In this document: piece by piece, positions 46,443 to 54,192 of the stretch
How positions within the stretch are numbered: position 1 is the first letter of the stretch
Layout of the letters: each line of letters opens with the position of its first letter
Program-made: the position numbers and the translations under genes
DNA from: UBA1181 sp045600225
GTDB taxonomy: Bacteria; Bacteroidota; Bacteroidia; Bacteroidales; Paludibacteraceae
DNA length: 64,000 nucleotides
NCBI GenBank assembly: GCA_045600225.1
Contig: JAZRXL010000025.1
Span: 31,608-95,607 of the forward strand
Direction of reading: 5' to 3'
The notes under the pieces: generated by a model
The model's input: the letters and a program-made list of their open reading frames with translations, nothing else
Databases searched by the model: none
What the model was told of the DNA's origin: nothing

Positions 46443-46795
46443 AGAAATTTTAACGAATGATTTGCACTTTTTGAACATTAGTTTCCCAAAATCGTCAATA
46501 TATTAAGATAAACAATATAAAATACAACTATACTGATTATGGCTTTTCTATATGCCAAATGAAGCCGCCTATAAACAAAATGGAGGAACCGGAATAATCC
46601 GAATCCCCCACTCTTTCCGGTGCTGTGAAACACCGAAAGTAATTACTTGAAATGCTACCTTCACAGGCAACAAGTGTAAAAAAACACAACTACGCCACTT
46701 CCCGAGGGAAGCGTCGCCGCGCCGCATACTTTCACAAGCAAGGGGCGCATAATAAATTATTTATATATAAAAAAAACAATACGCGAATATAAGGA
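46443..46795. other. Non-coding spacer with two small hairpins
   Basis: No gene is seen. Two inverted repeats stand out: CTTTCCGGTG ... CACCGAAAG (about 46613-46640, one bulged base) and CTTCCCGAGGGAAG (about 46697-46712). They are followed by a GC-rich patch and then a very AT-rich stretch ending in A-runs. A terminator or a plasmid-type control site is possible. Nothing more can be supported. Confidence 0.35.
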
Positions 46796-47239
46796 TTATT
46801 TCTCAATTCTAACGGCATCAACTTGATTTTTGTCCATACCTTCCTTGCGCAGCCCACGGCCGCCCGCCGCTGCTCCGGCATCGCTCTGCTTGGCTACCGT
46901 TTCCACCATGGCACGCACACGGTTTGGGATCCCAAGCCTTCCCGACATCAATCTTCCCTCCGTCCGCCAGGGCCCGCCGCCACCACCACCGCGCGGAGCG
47001 CCGCCTCCCCGGTCTCTTCCCCCGCGCCCCCACGAGTGGCAGGACTGCGCGGGGTATGGCTTACCCCCACACTCATCCTTCCGGCCGTTCGGCGCGGAAC
47101 ACCGGCCCTTCTCGCCCTCCTCCGCCGACAGGAAAGGAAACCGCCCCCGCCATCGTGCGGCGTCACCTCCATCCCCTCCGCCGTCACTATCCTGTTTTTC
47201 CGGGATATTCTCCACAAAAATCCGGGCGAAGTCATACAC
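46796..47239 (-). CDS. Doubtful GC-rich frame downstream of leader repeat R1
   Basis: A 147-codon frame starting with GTG. It lies 14 bases downstream of a minus-strand TATCTTTG box inside leader repeat R1. The N-terminus DFARIFVENIPEKQ and the C-terminus RAMVETVAKQSDAGAAAGG look protein-like. The middle is a run of Gly, Arg and Pro typical of chance reading in GC-rich DNA, and several overlapping frames on both strands are equally open. No family was recognised. It may be a leader-derived chance frame rather than a gene. Confidence 0.25.
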   Translation of the reverse strand: MYDFARIFVENIPEKQDSDGGGDGGDAARWRGRFPFLSAEEGEKGRCSAPNGRKDECGGKPYPAQSCHSWGRGGRDRGGGAPRGGGGGGPWRTEGRLMSGRLGIPNRVRAMVETVAKQSDAGAAAGGRGLRKEGMDKNQVDAVRIEK

Positions 47240-47421
47240 AATTATTTTCCGCTACAAAGATAGTTGGCGGTTTCATGGTGCGCTGCGCCCGCAAATAGGC
47301 TCTTCCCGCAAATCTTCCTTTTTTTCTCCTGCCTCCAAAAAAAGAGTATTTCCGGTGTTCTCTTTGCCGCCATCCTCCCGCCCATCTTTTGTAGTACCGT
47401 AAAATTGATTGTTTAACTTCT
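47228..47421 (+). repeat. Leader repeat R1 upstream of the SSB gene
   Basis: A ~190-bp segment that recurs at 48515-48704 with only scattered differences; landmarks are ACACAATTATTTTCCGC, ACAAAGATAG, GGTGCGCTGCGCCCGCAAA, GAGTATTTCCGGTGTTCTC and GTAAAATTGATTGTT. R1 ends 15 bases before the SSB start and R2 ends 13 bases before the phosphoribosyltransferase-like start. Each copy contains a minus-strand TATCTTTG box (R1: about 47254-47261). A shared promoter or regulatory leader for co-ordinated plasmid-type genes is likely. Confidence 0.85.
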
Positions 47422-47436
47422 TAATTATTTTTTGTT

Positions 47437-47766
47437 ATGAAAAATATCCAAAACAGTTTCAAAGTTTCAGGCTTCGTGGGTTTCTCGGAGGTTCGCGCGT
47501 TCAATACGGCAAGTGTTTGCAGGTTTTCACTCTCCGTCAGCAGACTGGAGAAAGGCGGTGAAGAGAGGACTTCGGCGTTCCTGAACGCAGAGGCCTGGAA
47601 GAAGAACGAGGAGACGGCAGCCTTCCAAACCCTCGCGAAGGGCAACCTGGTCACCGTCGAGGGGTACTTCAAGCCGGAAGAGTGGACCGACGAGGCGGGC
47701 CAGAAACGCAACAGGGTGGTGATGGTGGCCACGAAGTTCTACCCTACCGAAGAGAATAACGATTGA
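47437..47766 (+). CDS. ssb: Single-stranded DNA-binding protein (OB fold)
   Basis: A 109-residue SSB-like protein that coats single-stranded DNA during replication, repair or transfer. The strands of an OB fold are visible: NSFKVSGFVGFSEVRAFNTA, RFSLSVSR, AFLNAEAWKKNEE, then LAKGNLVTVEGYFKPEEW and RNRVVMVATKFYP. It is shorter than chromosomal SSB and lacks the acidic, Phe-ended tail, as plasmid or element versions often do. Codon use is GC-rich like its neighbours. It is preceded by leader repeat R1 and followed 51 bases later by an Api92-like gene. Confidence 0.85.
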   Translation: MKNIQNSFKVSGFVGFSEVRAFNTASVCRFSLSVSRLEKGGEERTSAFLNAEAWKKNEETAAFQTLAKGNLVTVEGYFKPEEWTDEAGQKRNRVVMVATKFYPTEENND

Positions 47767-47817
47767 TGTCTAACCCGGAAGGTCCCGAAAGGGATCTTCC
47801 ACAAAACCATTCATACT

Positions 47818-48390
47818 ATGCCAAACTGGTGCTGCACGACTTACAAATGCGTTGGACTTCCGAAGGAAGTAGGCGAGCTCAACGCGATCCTGGAAAGAAT
47901 GAACAAAAGGGAAAAACCCGTCATCCCGAACGGCTTCGGAAAACTCTGGCTCGGCGAGCTGGTCACGGAACTCGGCTTCGACTACGAGAAATACAGATGC
48001 CGCGGCGAAATCACGGATTACAACTACGACGGAGGCGACACCATCACCATCTGCCAGTACACCGCATGGTGCGAGCAGGAGGGCGTACGCCACGCCATCG
48101 AGGAGCGGTTCCCGAGCGTCAAGGTATTCTACCTCGAGGAGGAGCCCGGCTGCGAAGTATACGGCACCAACGACTTCCTCGGGGAACACTTCACCGACAA
48201 CTTCGTCTTCCAGGACGACGACGAGACGGAGTACTTCGAGACCGTCGAGCAAGCGGCCCGCTACCTCCTCGGCAAGTACGGCATCAAGCCCCGCGCGATG
48301 AACCCCAAGGCCATCGCCAAGGCCATCGACCTCCACTCCGAGGAGCACGACATCTGGATGAGCTTCCACGAGATCACCCGCTACGAATAG
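47818..48390 (+). CDS. Api92-like / DUF1281 ferredoxin-fold protein
   Basis: A 190-residue cytosolic protein. The N-terminus MPNWCCTTYKCVGLPKEVGE is the hallmark of small proteins on phages, plasmids and conjugative elements annotated as Api92-like with a ferredoxin-like fold. RFPSVKVFYLEEEPGCEVYG continues the domain. The C-terminal ~60 residues (ETVEQAARYLLGKYGIKPRA) are helical. The function is unknown; these proteins travel with SSB and replication or transfer genes. It lies between SSB and leader repeat R2, with GC-rich codon use. Confidence 0.75.
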   Translation: MPNWCCTTYKCVGLPKEVGELNAILERMNKREKPVIPNGFGKLWLGELVTELGFDYEKYRCRGEITDYNYDGGDTITICQYTAWCEQEGVRHAIEERFPSVKVFYLEEEPGCEVYGTNDFLGEHFTDNFVFQDDDETEYFETVEQAARYLLGKYGIKPRAMNPKAIAKAIDLHSEEHDIWMSFHEITRYE

Positions 48391-48514
48391 CGTCTCCTCC
48401 CTCCGGGTCCCCGTCCGGGGATTCGGAGGATTCCTTTTCCCCTTGTCCGGTACGCCCGGCCTTATCCTCACCTGCCCCGTGCCTCATTCGGGTATTTTCA
48501 TGTCAAAGTCACGG

Positions 48515-48704
48515 GAAGTCACACACAATTATTTTCCGCCACAAAGATAGCCCGCGGTCCCATGGTGCGCTGCGCCCGCAAATAGGCTCTTCCCGGAAAT
48601 CTTCCTTTTTTCCCCCGCCTCCAAAAAGAGTATTTCCGGTGTTCTCTTTGCCGCCATCCCCCGCCGATCTTTAGTGGTGCCGTAAAATTGATTGTTCGAC
48701 TTCT
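48515..48704 (+). repeat. Leader repeat R2 upstream of the phosphoribosyltransferase-like gene
   Basis: Second copy of the ~190-bp leader described for R1 (47228-47421). It differs by small substitutions and by shorter T- and A-runs. The minus-strand TATCTTTG box is kept, but the short frame that follows it on that strand is closed, unlike at R1. It fills most of the 327-base gap between the two genes. Confidence 0.85.
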
Positions 48705-48717
48705 AACTTTTGATGAC

Positions 48718-49209
48718 ATGGAAATACTATTCAACACATACTACAGGCAGGGAAGGTGGATCGCCCACCGCGTCAAGGAGGGCGACATGGAAGCCATCAG
48801 GCTCGCAGCCGAACGGATGGCTCCGCTGGTGCCCGAGGGCTCGGCGCTGGTCCCCATACCGTCCAGGTTGGGCTACGCCACCGCCACGCTGCTCCTCGCC
48901 GAGGAGATCTCGCGCCTGACCGGCGCCCCCGTGGCCGACATCCTCAAGGGCGAAAGCCGGGCCTCGAACTACGAATCCAAGAAACAGGGCCACCCGCTGA
49001 AGGTGGAGGACCTCGGCTTCAGGAAGGTCGGCGACACCGACCTCACGCCTTGCTTCGTGGACAACGTCTGCGACACGGGCGTCACGATGGCCTCCGCCTT
49101 CCTCGCCCTCAAGCGGGGAGTCGGTCTGGTCTTCGCCATGACGAAGAACGGACGGCGGCTCGGGGACACGCAGCTTGGACAAAAAGAGAGGGAGCCGGCC
49201 ACAGCGTGA
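48718..49209 (+). CDS. Phosphoribosyltransferase-fold protein
   Basis: A 163-residue cytosolic protein. The PRPP-binding loop is clear in PCFVDNVCDTGVTMASAF (acidic pair replaced by DN, then the D-T-G-V-T phosphate loop). ALVPIPSRLGYATATLLLAE forms the preceding strand-loop. The N-terminus (YYRQGRWIAHRVKEGD) begins right after the start at 48718, chosen over an upstream in-frame GTG/ATT-type start. Similar proteins occur on Bacteroidota mobile elements, where their substrate is unknown. It is preceded by leader repeat R2. Its 3' end overlaps the terminator of the convergent lipoprotein gene. Confidence 0.75.
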   Translation: MEILFNTYYRQGRWIAHRVKEGDMEAIRLAAERMAPLVPEGSALVPIPSRLGYATATLLLAEEISRLTGAPVADILKGESRASNYESKKQGHPLKVEDLGFRKVGDTDLTPCFVDNVCDTGVTMASAFLALKRGVGLVFAMTKNGRRLGDTQLGQKEREPATA

Positions 49210-49220
49210 CTGGCTCCCTC
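49188..49220 (-). terminator. Terminator of the BACON lipoprotein gene
   Basis: GAGGGAGCC / GGCTCCCTC 9-bp stem (49188-49196, 49212-49220). Read leftwards it is followed by TCTTTTT. The left arm lies inside the last codons of the convergent phosphoribosyltransferase-like gene. Confidence 0.75.
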
Positions 49221-49236
49221 CCGCTCCTACCGCGCT

Positions 49237-50385
49237 TTAACGTCCACAGTCCTGGACTAAGCGGACACTGTTACCGCTGTAACCGCGTCCGTCGCAGATA
49301 TCCGAGTACCGGCTGCTGAAGGAAAATTCGACCACGTAGCTACTGATGTATGTGCTTGACCAATAGTAGCCGATCGAGTCTGCATTGTAGATCGTACTAC
49401 CGTCGCGGATGCCCGCGCAAGGCAAGAAGACAGCGCCTGCAGACTCCATTTCTCTCCACTCGGTAGCGGAGTAGCTGTTCGTAGTGAAATCGTCAGGGTT
49501 GGCGGTGAACGTCAAGCCGCTTGGCGCGCTCCATCCATCAGGCAAAAGGATGTATCCAGTTTGCCCATTGACGGTCGCTTGACCCTGGAATTTCTTGGCT
49601 TTGGCACGAGAATAGAGAAGATAATTCCACTCATCTTTCGTCAGCGTGCGCCACATGCCAGCCTTACCTCCTCCGTTGCTGATAGCGTTGTAGACTCCCC
49701 AATCGTAATTGGTGCCGGCAATACCGTCGCTTCCGTAATCGGAAGTACTGGCGCTGGTATTATACGGATATTTGCCGTCGTATCCACTCGTCCCCCATCC
49801 GAAGAGGTCGATCCAACCGCTGTAGGAGGAGGAGACATTTCCATTATCGGCACCAATCGCATCATACTGGTTCTCTGCGAAACGCCATGTCTTGGTGCTG
49901 GCCTGATACTGCAAGTTACCCATTGAGAAACACACCTGCTTGGTGGACGAAACGGAAAATCTTCCCGGCAACTTCCCAGACGGCTTGTTTCCCTCGCCAT
50001 TCACGTTCCCACTTCCATTGGGTGATTCCTCATTGTTTCCAGGTTCGAATCCCGGCTGCCTAACGACAGCCTCCGCCTTCAGCGATCCGCCGTATACGGT
50101 CAACCTCGCCTCCCTGTCCAACGGGTAGGGATTCGCTGCGACCTTAACGATGACGTCTCCGTCACCGTTACCCGAACAGTTTACCACGAAGCACCAGTTG
50201 GCGTCCGACGCGACGTTCCACGACACGTTGGAGGCTACACCCACCAACAAGGTTCCTCCGTCACTGTCCACCGTCAACTCCGTCTCGCCGATCTTCAAGA
50301 GCGGTTCCGTCTCCTCATCGCCGCAGGAGATGAAGGCCACCGCCATGACAACGGCGGCGAATAACATTGCGATTCCTTTTCTCAT
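49237..50385 (-). CDS. BACON-domain surface lipoprotein with C-type-lectin-like C-terminus
   Basis: A 382-residue lipoprotein; the signal ends AVAFISCGDEE, giving a lipobox Cys near residue 21. Residues ~30-115 are a BACON domain (TELTVDSDGGTLLVGVASN, NVSWNVASDANWCFV), a glycan- or mucin-binding Ig-like module. A Gly/Asn linker follows, then a ~240-residue domain with GNLQYQASTKTWRFAENQYD, MWRTLTKDEWNYLLYSR and VFLPCAGIRDGSTIYN, ending in IGYYWSSTYISSYVVEFSFS and GYSGNSVRLVQD. This is the formylglycine-generating/C-type-lectin-like fold common on Bacteroidota surfaces. Its last strands look like the variable region of retroelement-diversified proteins, but no reverse transcriptase is in view. 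Confidence 0.85.
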   Translation of the reverse strand: MRKGIAMLFAAVVMAVAFISCGDEETEPLLKIGETELTVDSDGGTLLVGVASNVSWNVASDANWCFVVNCSGNGDGDVIVKVAANPYPLDREARLTVYGGSLKAEAVVRQPGFEPGNNEESPNGSGNVNGEGNKPSGKLPGRFSVSSTKQVCFSMGNLQYQASTKTWRFAENQYDAIGADNGNVSSSYSGWIDLFGWGTSGYDGKYPYNTSASTSDYGSDGIAGTNYDWGVYNAISNGGGKAGMWRTLTKDEWNYLLYSRAKAKKFQGQATVNGQTGYILLPDGWSAPSGLTFTANPDDFTTNSYSATEWREMESAGAVFLPCAGIRDGSTIYNADSIGYYWSSTYISSYVVEFSFSSRYSDICDGRGYSGNSVRLVQDCGR

Positions 50386-50412
50386 GAGTTTTTATTTTTT
50401 GGTTCAATGACG

Positions 50413-50420
50413 CAAATATA
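50413..50420 (-). promoter_or_regulatory. -7 promoter box for the BACON lipoprotein gene
   Basis: Minus-strand TATATTTG fits TAnnTTTG, 28 bases before the start codon at 50385. Confidence 0.45.
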
Positions 50421-50481
50421 TATAATTCTATTTTTTATGATATTTCACATCAAAAAAATCTTCCTTTTTCTCCCGCAGATA

Positions 50482-50512
50482 TTGCCAGCGTGCGGCGTTT
50501 CGCTTATATTTG
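50482..50512 (+). promoter_or_regulatory. Bacteroidota-type promoter for the H1-like gene
   Basis: TTG (50482-50484), 20-base spacer, TATATTTG (50505-50512), a full match to the phylum's promoter pattern. The leader to the start codon at 50539 is about 20 bases. The sequence just upstream (AAATCTTCCTTTTTCTCCCGC, in part) also resembles a piece of leader repeats R1/R2. Confidence 0.7.
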
Positions 50513-50538
50513 CTGACGTTAATTTTAAACTAAACATC

Positions 50539-50715
50539 ATGAAAGAGATCGTAGAGAAAATCAGCGCGGCTTACGAGGCGTTCCAAAAGGACGCGTCCGC
50601 ACAAATCGAGAGTGGTAACAAGGCTGCGGGCACCAGAGCGCGCAAGGCCAGCTTGGAAATCGAGAAGCTCATGAAGGAGTTCAGAAAGGCCTCCTTGGAT
50701 GAGTCGAAGAAATAA
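50539..50715 (+). CDS. Histone H1-like (Hc1-type) DNA-binding protein
   Basis: A 58-residue protein, all helical, with the segment ESGNKAAGTRARKASLEIEK (residues ~26-45) and the ending FRKASLDESKK. This matches the short Hc1/H1-like proteins that nearly every Bacteroidales genome carries, thought to bind DNA in the nucleoid. The start at 50539 gives the normal family length; a longer open frame upstream is just the leader. It has its own promoter and a following stem-loop. Confidence 0.9.
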   Translation: MKEIVEKISAAYEAFQKDASAQIESGNKAAGTRARKASLEIEKLMKEFRKASLDESKK

Positions 50716-50739
50716 GACACACTTTTTTCATTTTGTGTG

Positions 50740-50767
50740 GGGACGGTCTCTATCTCGAGGCCGTCCC
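50740..50767 (+). terminator. Stem-loop after the H1-like gene
   Basis: GGGACGG / CCGTCCC 7-bp stem about 25 bases past the stop, followed by TTCTTATTT. The T-run is weak, but position and stem fit a terminator. Confidence 0.6.
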
Positions 50768-50833
50768 TTCTTATTTCCCGCATCAGCATGCTGTCCTTCC
50801 GTGAAACGGGAAGTTTTTGTTTATATTCGAATT

Positions 50834-51052
50834 ATGAATCTGGAAGAGAAAATAGAGAAAGCAAGGGCTCTTGCTGAAGAGTACGGACTTGTTTAATGGA
50901 AAAGATGCGAGAACAAGGCCGGAAAAGAATTATTCCTCGCTAAACCCAAATGCAACTACAAATTCTACGGCTATCCACGAGTTATCGTTTTCGAAGGAGA
51001 TACTCCTTTTCTTCTCGACTACTTTGCTGGAGGTAAATTGTTTTTGGGTTAG
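50834..51052 (+). pseudogene. Small gene split by one in-frame TAA stop
   Basis: ATG 50834 opens a frame that gives NLEEKIEKARALAEEYGLV and then a TAA at 50894-50896. In the same frame it continues for 51 more protein-like codons (WKRCENKAGKELFLAKPKCN, then YKFYGYPRVIVFEGDTPFLL and DYFAGGKLFLG) to a TAG at 51050. Without the stop it would be a 72-residue protein with an N-terminal helix and a beta-rich remainder. A TATATTCG box lies just upstream. Either a recent nonsense mutation, a sequencing error or programmed read-through is possible. The family is not recognised. Confidence 0.55.
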
Positions 51053-51771
51053 CCAATCCCAATACCCTTCCCCCGCTCGGGGACACGGGCGAGGGACGCC
51101 TATCCGTGGCTCACTGCCCCGCTCCACCTATATCCTACGCTCCGGCATCAAGGACGGACTTACCACACGGGGCTCTCCGAGACCGGGGCGGAGTTCTCGG
51201 TGGCCAAGACTCCCTCCGGAGAGTTTTAGCCACTGAGAAGTCTCTCCGAGGTCCATGCGGCACCCGTCCGAGGCATGCCGTCGCACAGTCACGGAGCGGG
51301 ACGGGAACGCCCCCGACACATGGTACCCATGTCGTGTCCATTTACACGGGGAGTGTTCAAAACGGAATCCACCTGCAATCACCGGAGTGGACCTCATCCA
51401 CCCTGGAAAAAACAAAAGAAATTGTTTTTTTTTAGCACATTAAAAATTGTGTGAAATTTTGTGGAAAACATATCGGGTTGACTATAAAGCGCTGGTTACC
51501 AGTATTCGCCGGCTGGGTGGGTTCAGGGAAGTGTGGAAAAAGTTGTTCAAGAGAAAACAATAAAAATTGTGGGAAAAATTGTTTTTCCCTTGGATTCTGC
51601 GATCCCCCCGCTTGCCCAAACAACGGCGCCCCTACTCCTTGCATTAAACTATCTGCTTCATATCCAACTAATTACACAAATGTACAATTCGTGAAAACGG
51701 ACAAAATGTGAAGTTCACAAACTGTCCGCACGCTTTTCCTCTTCTGTCCGTATTCCCCCCGGAGCTTGCCC
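51053..51771. other. Non-coding block with a series of GC-rich hairpins
   Basis: No convincing gene. Between about 51170 and 51335 several inverted repeats follow one another: CCGAGA/TCTCGG (51177-51182, 51195-51200), GTGGC/GCCAC enclosing ACTC/GAGT (51200-51233), CGGCA/TGCCG (51258-51262, 51276-51280) and ACATGG/CCATGT (51318-51332). The stretch is GC-rich, whereas 51420-51720 is AT-rich and looks featureless. A structured RNA is possible. A 95-codon minus-strand frame (51128-51415) shares the stretch but has no recognisable domain. Confidence 0.4.
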
Positions 51772-51779
51772 TACCTTTG
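51772..51779 (+). promoter_or_regulatory. -7 promoter box for the small repetitive secreted protein
   Basis: TACCTTTG fits TAnnTTTG. The start codon at 51851 is 71 bases downstream, leaving a medium-length leader. Confidence 0.45.
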
Positions 51780-51850
51780 CATCGTCAACGGGAACGAACA
51801 ACAACCCCGGCGACAGCAAAAAAGATTATTAACAATTAAATTTTAAAGAT

Positions 51851-52270
51851 ATGAAAACAAGATTCTTTTTTCCAGTAGTAGCAATGATCGCATTCGCGAC
51901 AGTAACTAACGCAGCAGCATTTAAGTTAGGTGGAAACGCTCCAAGAGTAGAGGTTGCAAGTGTTGAAAAGGTAGATGCCAGGGCAGGCGCAGAGACAAGT
52001 GTGTGTGGAACAAGACTAAGTGGCCTTGCATCTGTGTTTACAAGCGGTGCGGAGATGGATATCAAAGTAGATAAAAGAGTAGATTTCCGTATGGACGTGG
52101 ATGCCAAAGCAGGCGCAGAATTAGCTCGTCGTATGGATGTGGATGCCAAGGCAGGCACAAAGGCCGGTGTGTTTGGAGAAAGACAAAAAGGTCTTACATC
52201 TGGATTGGCATGCGGTGCAAAGACAAGTCTCCAAGTGGCTGCGGGAATGGATGGTCGCATCGAAATCTAA
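51851..52270 (+). CDS. Small secreted protein with internal repeats
   Basis: A 139-residue exported protein (signal peptide about residues 1-22, ending TNAAAF). The mature part is made of two related ~35-residue units, starting VDARAGAETSVCGTRLSGLA and VDAKAGTKAGVFGERQKGLT, separated by a shorter repeat of RMDVDAKAG. Each unit has a Val-Asp-Ala-x-Ala-Gly start and a GLxS-x-x-x-x-GA end, and Cys occurs once in each region. The repeats are also visible in the DNA. Composition is Ala/Gly/charged-rich without hydrophobic core. The function is unknown; a surface-shed or antimicrobial-type peptide precursor would be speculation. A clear terminator follows. Confidence 0.75.
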   Translation: MKTRFFFPVVAMIAFATVTNAAAFKLGGNAPRVEVASVEKVDARAGAETSVCGTRLSGLASVFTSGAEMDIKVDKRVDFRMDVDAKAGAELARRMDVDAKAGTKAGVFGERQKGLTSGLACGAKTSLQVAAGMDGRIEI

Positions 52271-52296
52271 CCACGCTTTACAAACAATAGAAATTG

Positions 52297-52332
52297 GCGA
52301 GCCCGGAATGTAGAAATACCCTCTGGGCTCGC
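52297..52332 (+). terminator. Terminator of the small repetitive secreted protein gene
   Basis: GCGAGCCC / GGGCTCGC 8-bp stem with a 20-base loop, followed by TTTCTGTTTT, 26 bases past the stop. Confidence 0.75.
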
Positions 52333-52375
52333 TTTCTGTTTTGGAGCCGTAGTGGAACACAAAAAAGTAGAAGGT

Positions 52376-53926
52376 CTATTCCTCCACCTTCCACTCCACG
52401 ATGTTTCTCTCTTCTGTGCTGAAATTGGCACCAATCTTCACAACCGGTTTGTCGGCGGAAGAGATCTTCTTGGCATATTTTTTCATGTCTATCTGCGCCA
52501 AGGCGTCGTCGGCCGATTGGTCGCGTTTGCACTCGATCACATAGACGCGGTTGTCCGTCTCGAAGAAGACGTCGATACGTCCGCCTAACACAGGAAGCTC
52601 CACCGCCACCTTGAATCCGGAGAACCTTATCATCAGGTAGATCATGTTGCGGAAGTTCGCCTCTATCTGCTTCACCTCACTGTTCTCAAATGGGATCTGC
52701 CCCATTATCAACTGGATTTGGGTCATGAATGCTTGGATGTCGTCAGCTTCAAGTGCGTCTCGTAATACGCGTAGGTTGTAGTCTCCGTCAATTGTGTTTT
52801 GTTTGGAATATTCATTCATCAAACATTGGACAAAACCGTCCTCCACTTCTTCATTGGGGAATCCTAAGGAATAGTATTTGCGGCCATCGTAGCCTTTGAT
52901 TGTCAAGTAACCGCTTTGGTACAACGCCGCAATCATATTTTCCTCCCCGTTTCCAAAAGAGGCGATTGTCTCTGCTGTCGCATCAATTCCAGTGCTAAAT
53001 TTAGAAAGGTCGTAGGATCTTCTTTTTAGCATTGATGTCAAGTATGTCGGTGTGCCGGTGGCAAACCAATAGTTGTTCAGCTGTCTGTCCGCCAATGAAT
53101 TCAGTAAACTGAACGGATTGTAGACATCAACAAGTTTCTCGCTGAAGTGATAGCCGTCATACCTTCCCTTCAGTAAGACGTACATCTGCTCCTTGCTAAC
53201 ACCTTGCTCATCGGCAAACGCCTGTACCTCATCGTCGAAATACGAGTGCAATTCCTCCTCCGATATGCCACAGATGGTATTGTATTTTTTGTTGTTGGAG
53301 ATGTCCTTCGGATTGTTCGCCGCACTGAAAATGCCAAGTTTGCCGTAACGGGTCACGCCGGTAAGGAAAGCGAAACGGATATACTGGTCGGCCTTCTTCA
53401 TTACACTATAAAGGCTTTGGAGAATGTTCCTGTTCTGTTCCTGAATCTCTGGCTCTCCGATAGTGTCAGTCAACGGTTTGTCGTACTCGTCGATCAGGAT
53501 CACAGCCTTATTGCCCGTCTGTTCGAAAGCACGCTTCACGACTCCCATAAAACGCAAGCCAATGGTTGTTTCAGACTCGTCCCTGCCATAGATTCTTTCT
53601 TTATCCAGCAAAAAGTTGTTGATTACGGATTGGGCCGCTGTTTTATCGGAATACGATTCCCCCGTAAAGTCGATATGAAACACCGGATACTCCACCCATT
53701 CCTTTTCAAGAGAATCTATGGCAAGACCTTTGAACAGTTCCTTTTTACCCTTGAAGTAGGCTTCAAGAGTGGTGGTGAGCAGACTCTTTCCGAAACGACG
53801 CGGGCGGCTGAGGAAATAATATTCTCCAGAAGTCACTAAACTATAGACCAGATCAGTTTTGTCTACATACTGGTAACCTCCCTCTATAATTTTCTCAAAT
53901 GTCTGTATGCCTATCGGATATTTCAT
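52376..53926 (-). CDS. AAA-ATPase-like / PD-(D/E)XK nuclease-fold protein (DUF1703 type)
   Basis: A 516-residue cytosolic protein of a family very common in gut Bacteroidota. The N-terminus YPIGIQTFEKIIEGGYQYVD and the P-loop FLSRPRRFGKSLLTTTLEAY (about residues 33-52) mark the AAA-ATPase-like domain, and AVILIDEYDKPLTD its Walker B. The last ~100 residues form a PD-(D/E)XK nuclease-like domain with GGRIDVFFETDNRVYVIECK, where Asp and Glu-x-Lys are in place. The biological role is not settled; links to mobile elements and to defence have been suggested. A TAAATTTG box lies 26 bases ahead of the start. Confidence 0.9.
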   Translation of the reverse strand: MKYPIGIQTFEKIIEGGYQYVDKTDLVYSLVTSGEYYFLSRPRRFGKSLLTTTLEAYFKGKKELFKGLAIDSLEKEWVEYPVFHIDFTGESYSDKTAAQSVINNFLLDKERIYGRDESETTIGLRFMGVVKRAFEQTGNKAVILIDEYDKPLTDTIGEPEIQEQNRNILQSLYSVMKKADQYIRFAFLTGVTRYGKLGIFSAANNPKDISNNKKYNTICGISEEELHSYFDDEVQAFADEQGVSKEQMYVLLKGRYDGYHFSEKLVDVYNPFSLLNSLADRQLNNYWFATGTPTYLTSMLKRRSYDLSKFSTGIDATAETIASFGNGEENMIAALYQSGYLTIKGYDGRKYYSLGFPNEEVEDGFVQCLMNEYSKQNTIDGDYNLRVLRDALEADDIQAFMTQIQLIMGQIPFENSEVKQIEANFRNMIYLMIRFSGFKVAVELPVLGGRIDVFFETDNRVYVIECKRDQSADDALAQIDMKKYAKKISSADKPVVKIGANFSTEERNIVEWKVEE

Positions 53927-53951
53927 ATAACGCTCGACTTAGTTAACTATG

Positions 53952-53959
53952 CAAATTTA
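53952..53959 (-). promoter_or_regulatory. -7 promoter box for the DUF1703-type gene
   Basis: Minus-strand TAAATTTG fits TAnnTTTG, 26 bases ahead of the start codon at 53926. Confidence 0.45.
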
Positions 53960-54192
53960 ATGAAAGTTTTCGACATATTAGTTAGAACGAAAACGATCTC
54001 AACCGATCTGGACATCGACCGGTGATGAAACTATTGGTTTCCTGTAAACATCCGAGCATACTTGATTTCGAAGAACCTAACTACTACGATAGTTTCGGAA
54101 TATGACGATTTGAGAGATCGCCTACCTACCACTTTGCCAATGGTAGTATTTCTACAAATCGTAATACGTTTTTAAGGTTATATAATTTCTTG

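Noticed and set aside
46823..47402. Several overlapping + strand frames of 120-190 codons
   Set aside because: Pro/Ser/Arg-rich translations open in all phases at once, as expected by chance in GC-rich DNA. They also run across leader repeat R1.
47763..48674. 303-codon + strand frame over the Api92-like gene
   Set aside because: It is a phase-shifted shadow of the Api92-like gene that continues into leader repeat R2; Arg/Gly/Pro-rich and without motifs.
49237..49380. A full diversity-generating retroelement
   Set aside because: Only a possible target end is present. No reverse transcriptase motif or template repeat was found anywhere in the window.
51128..51415. 95-codon minus-strand frame in the hairpin block
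   Set aside because: No domain, no promoter box or ribosome-binding context, and the base pattern is explained by the hairpins.
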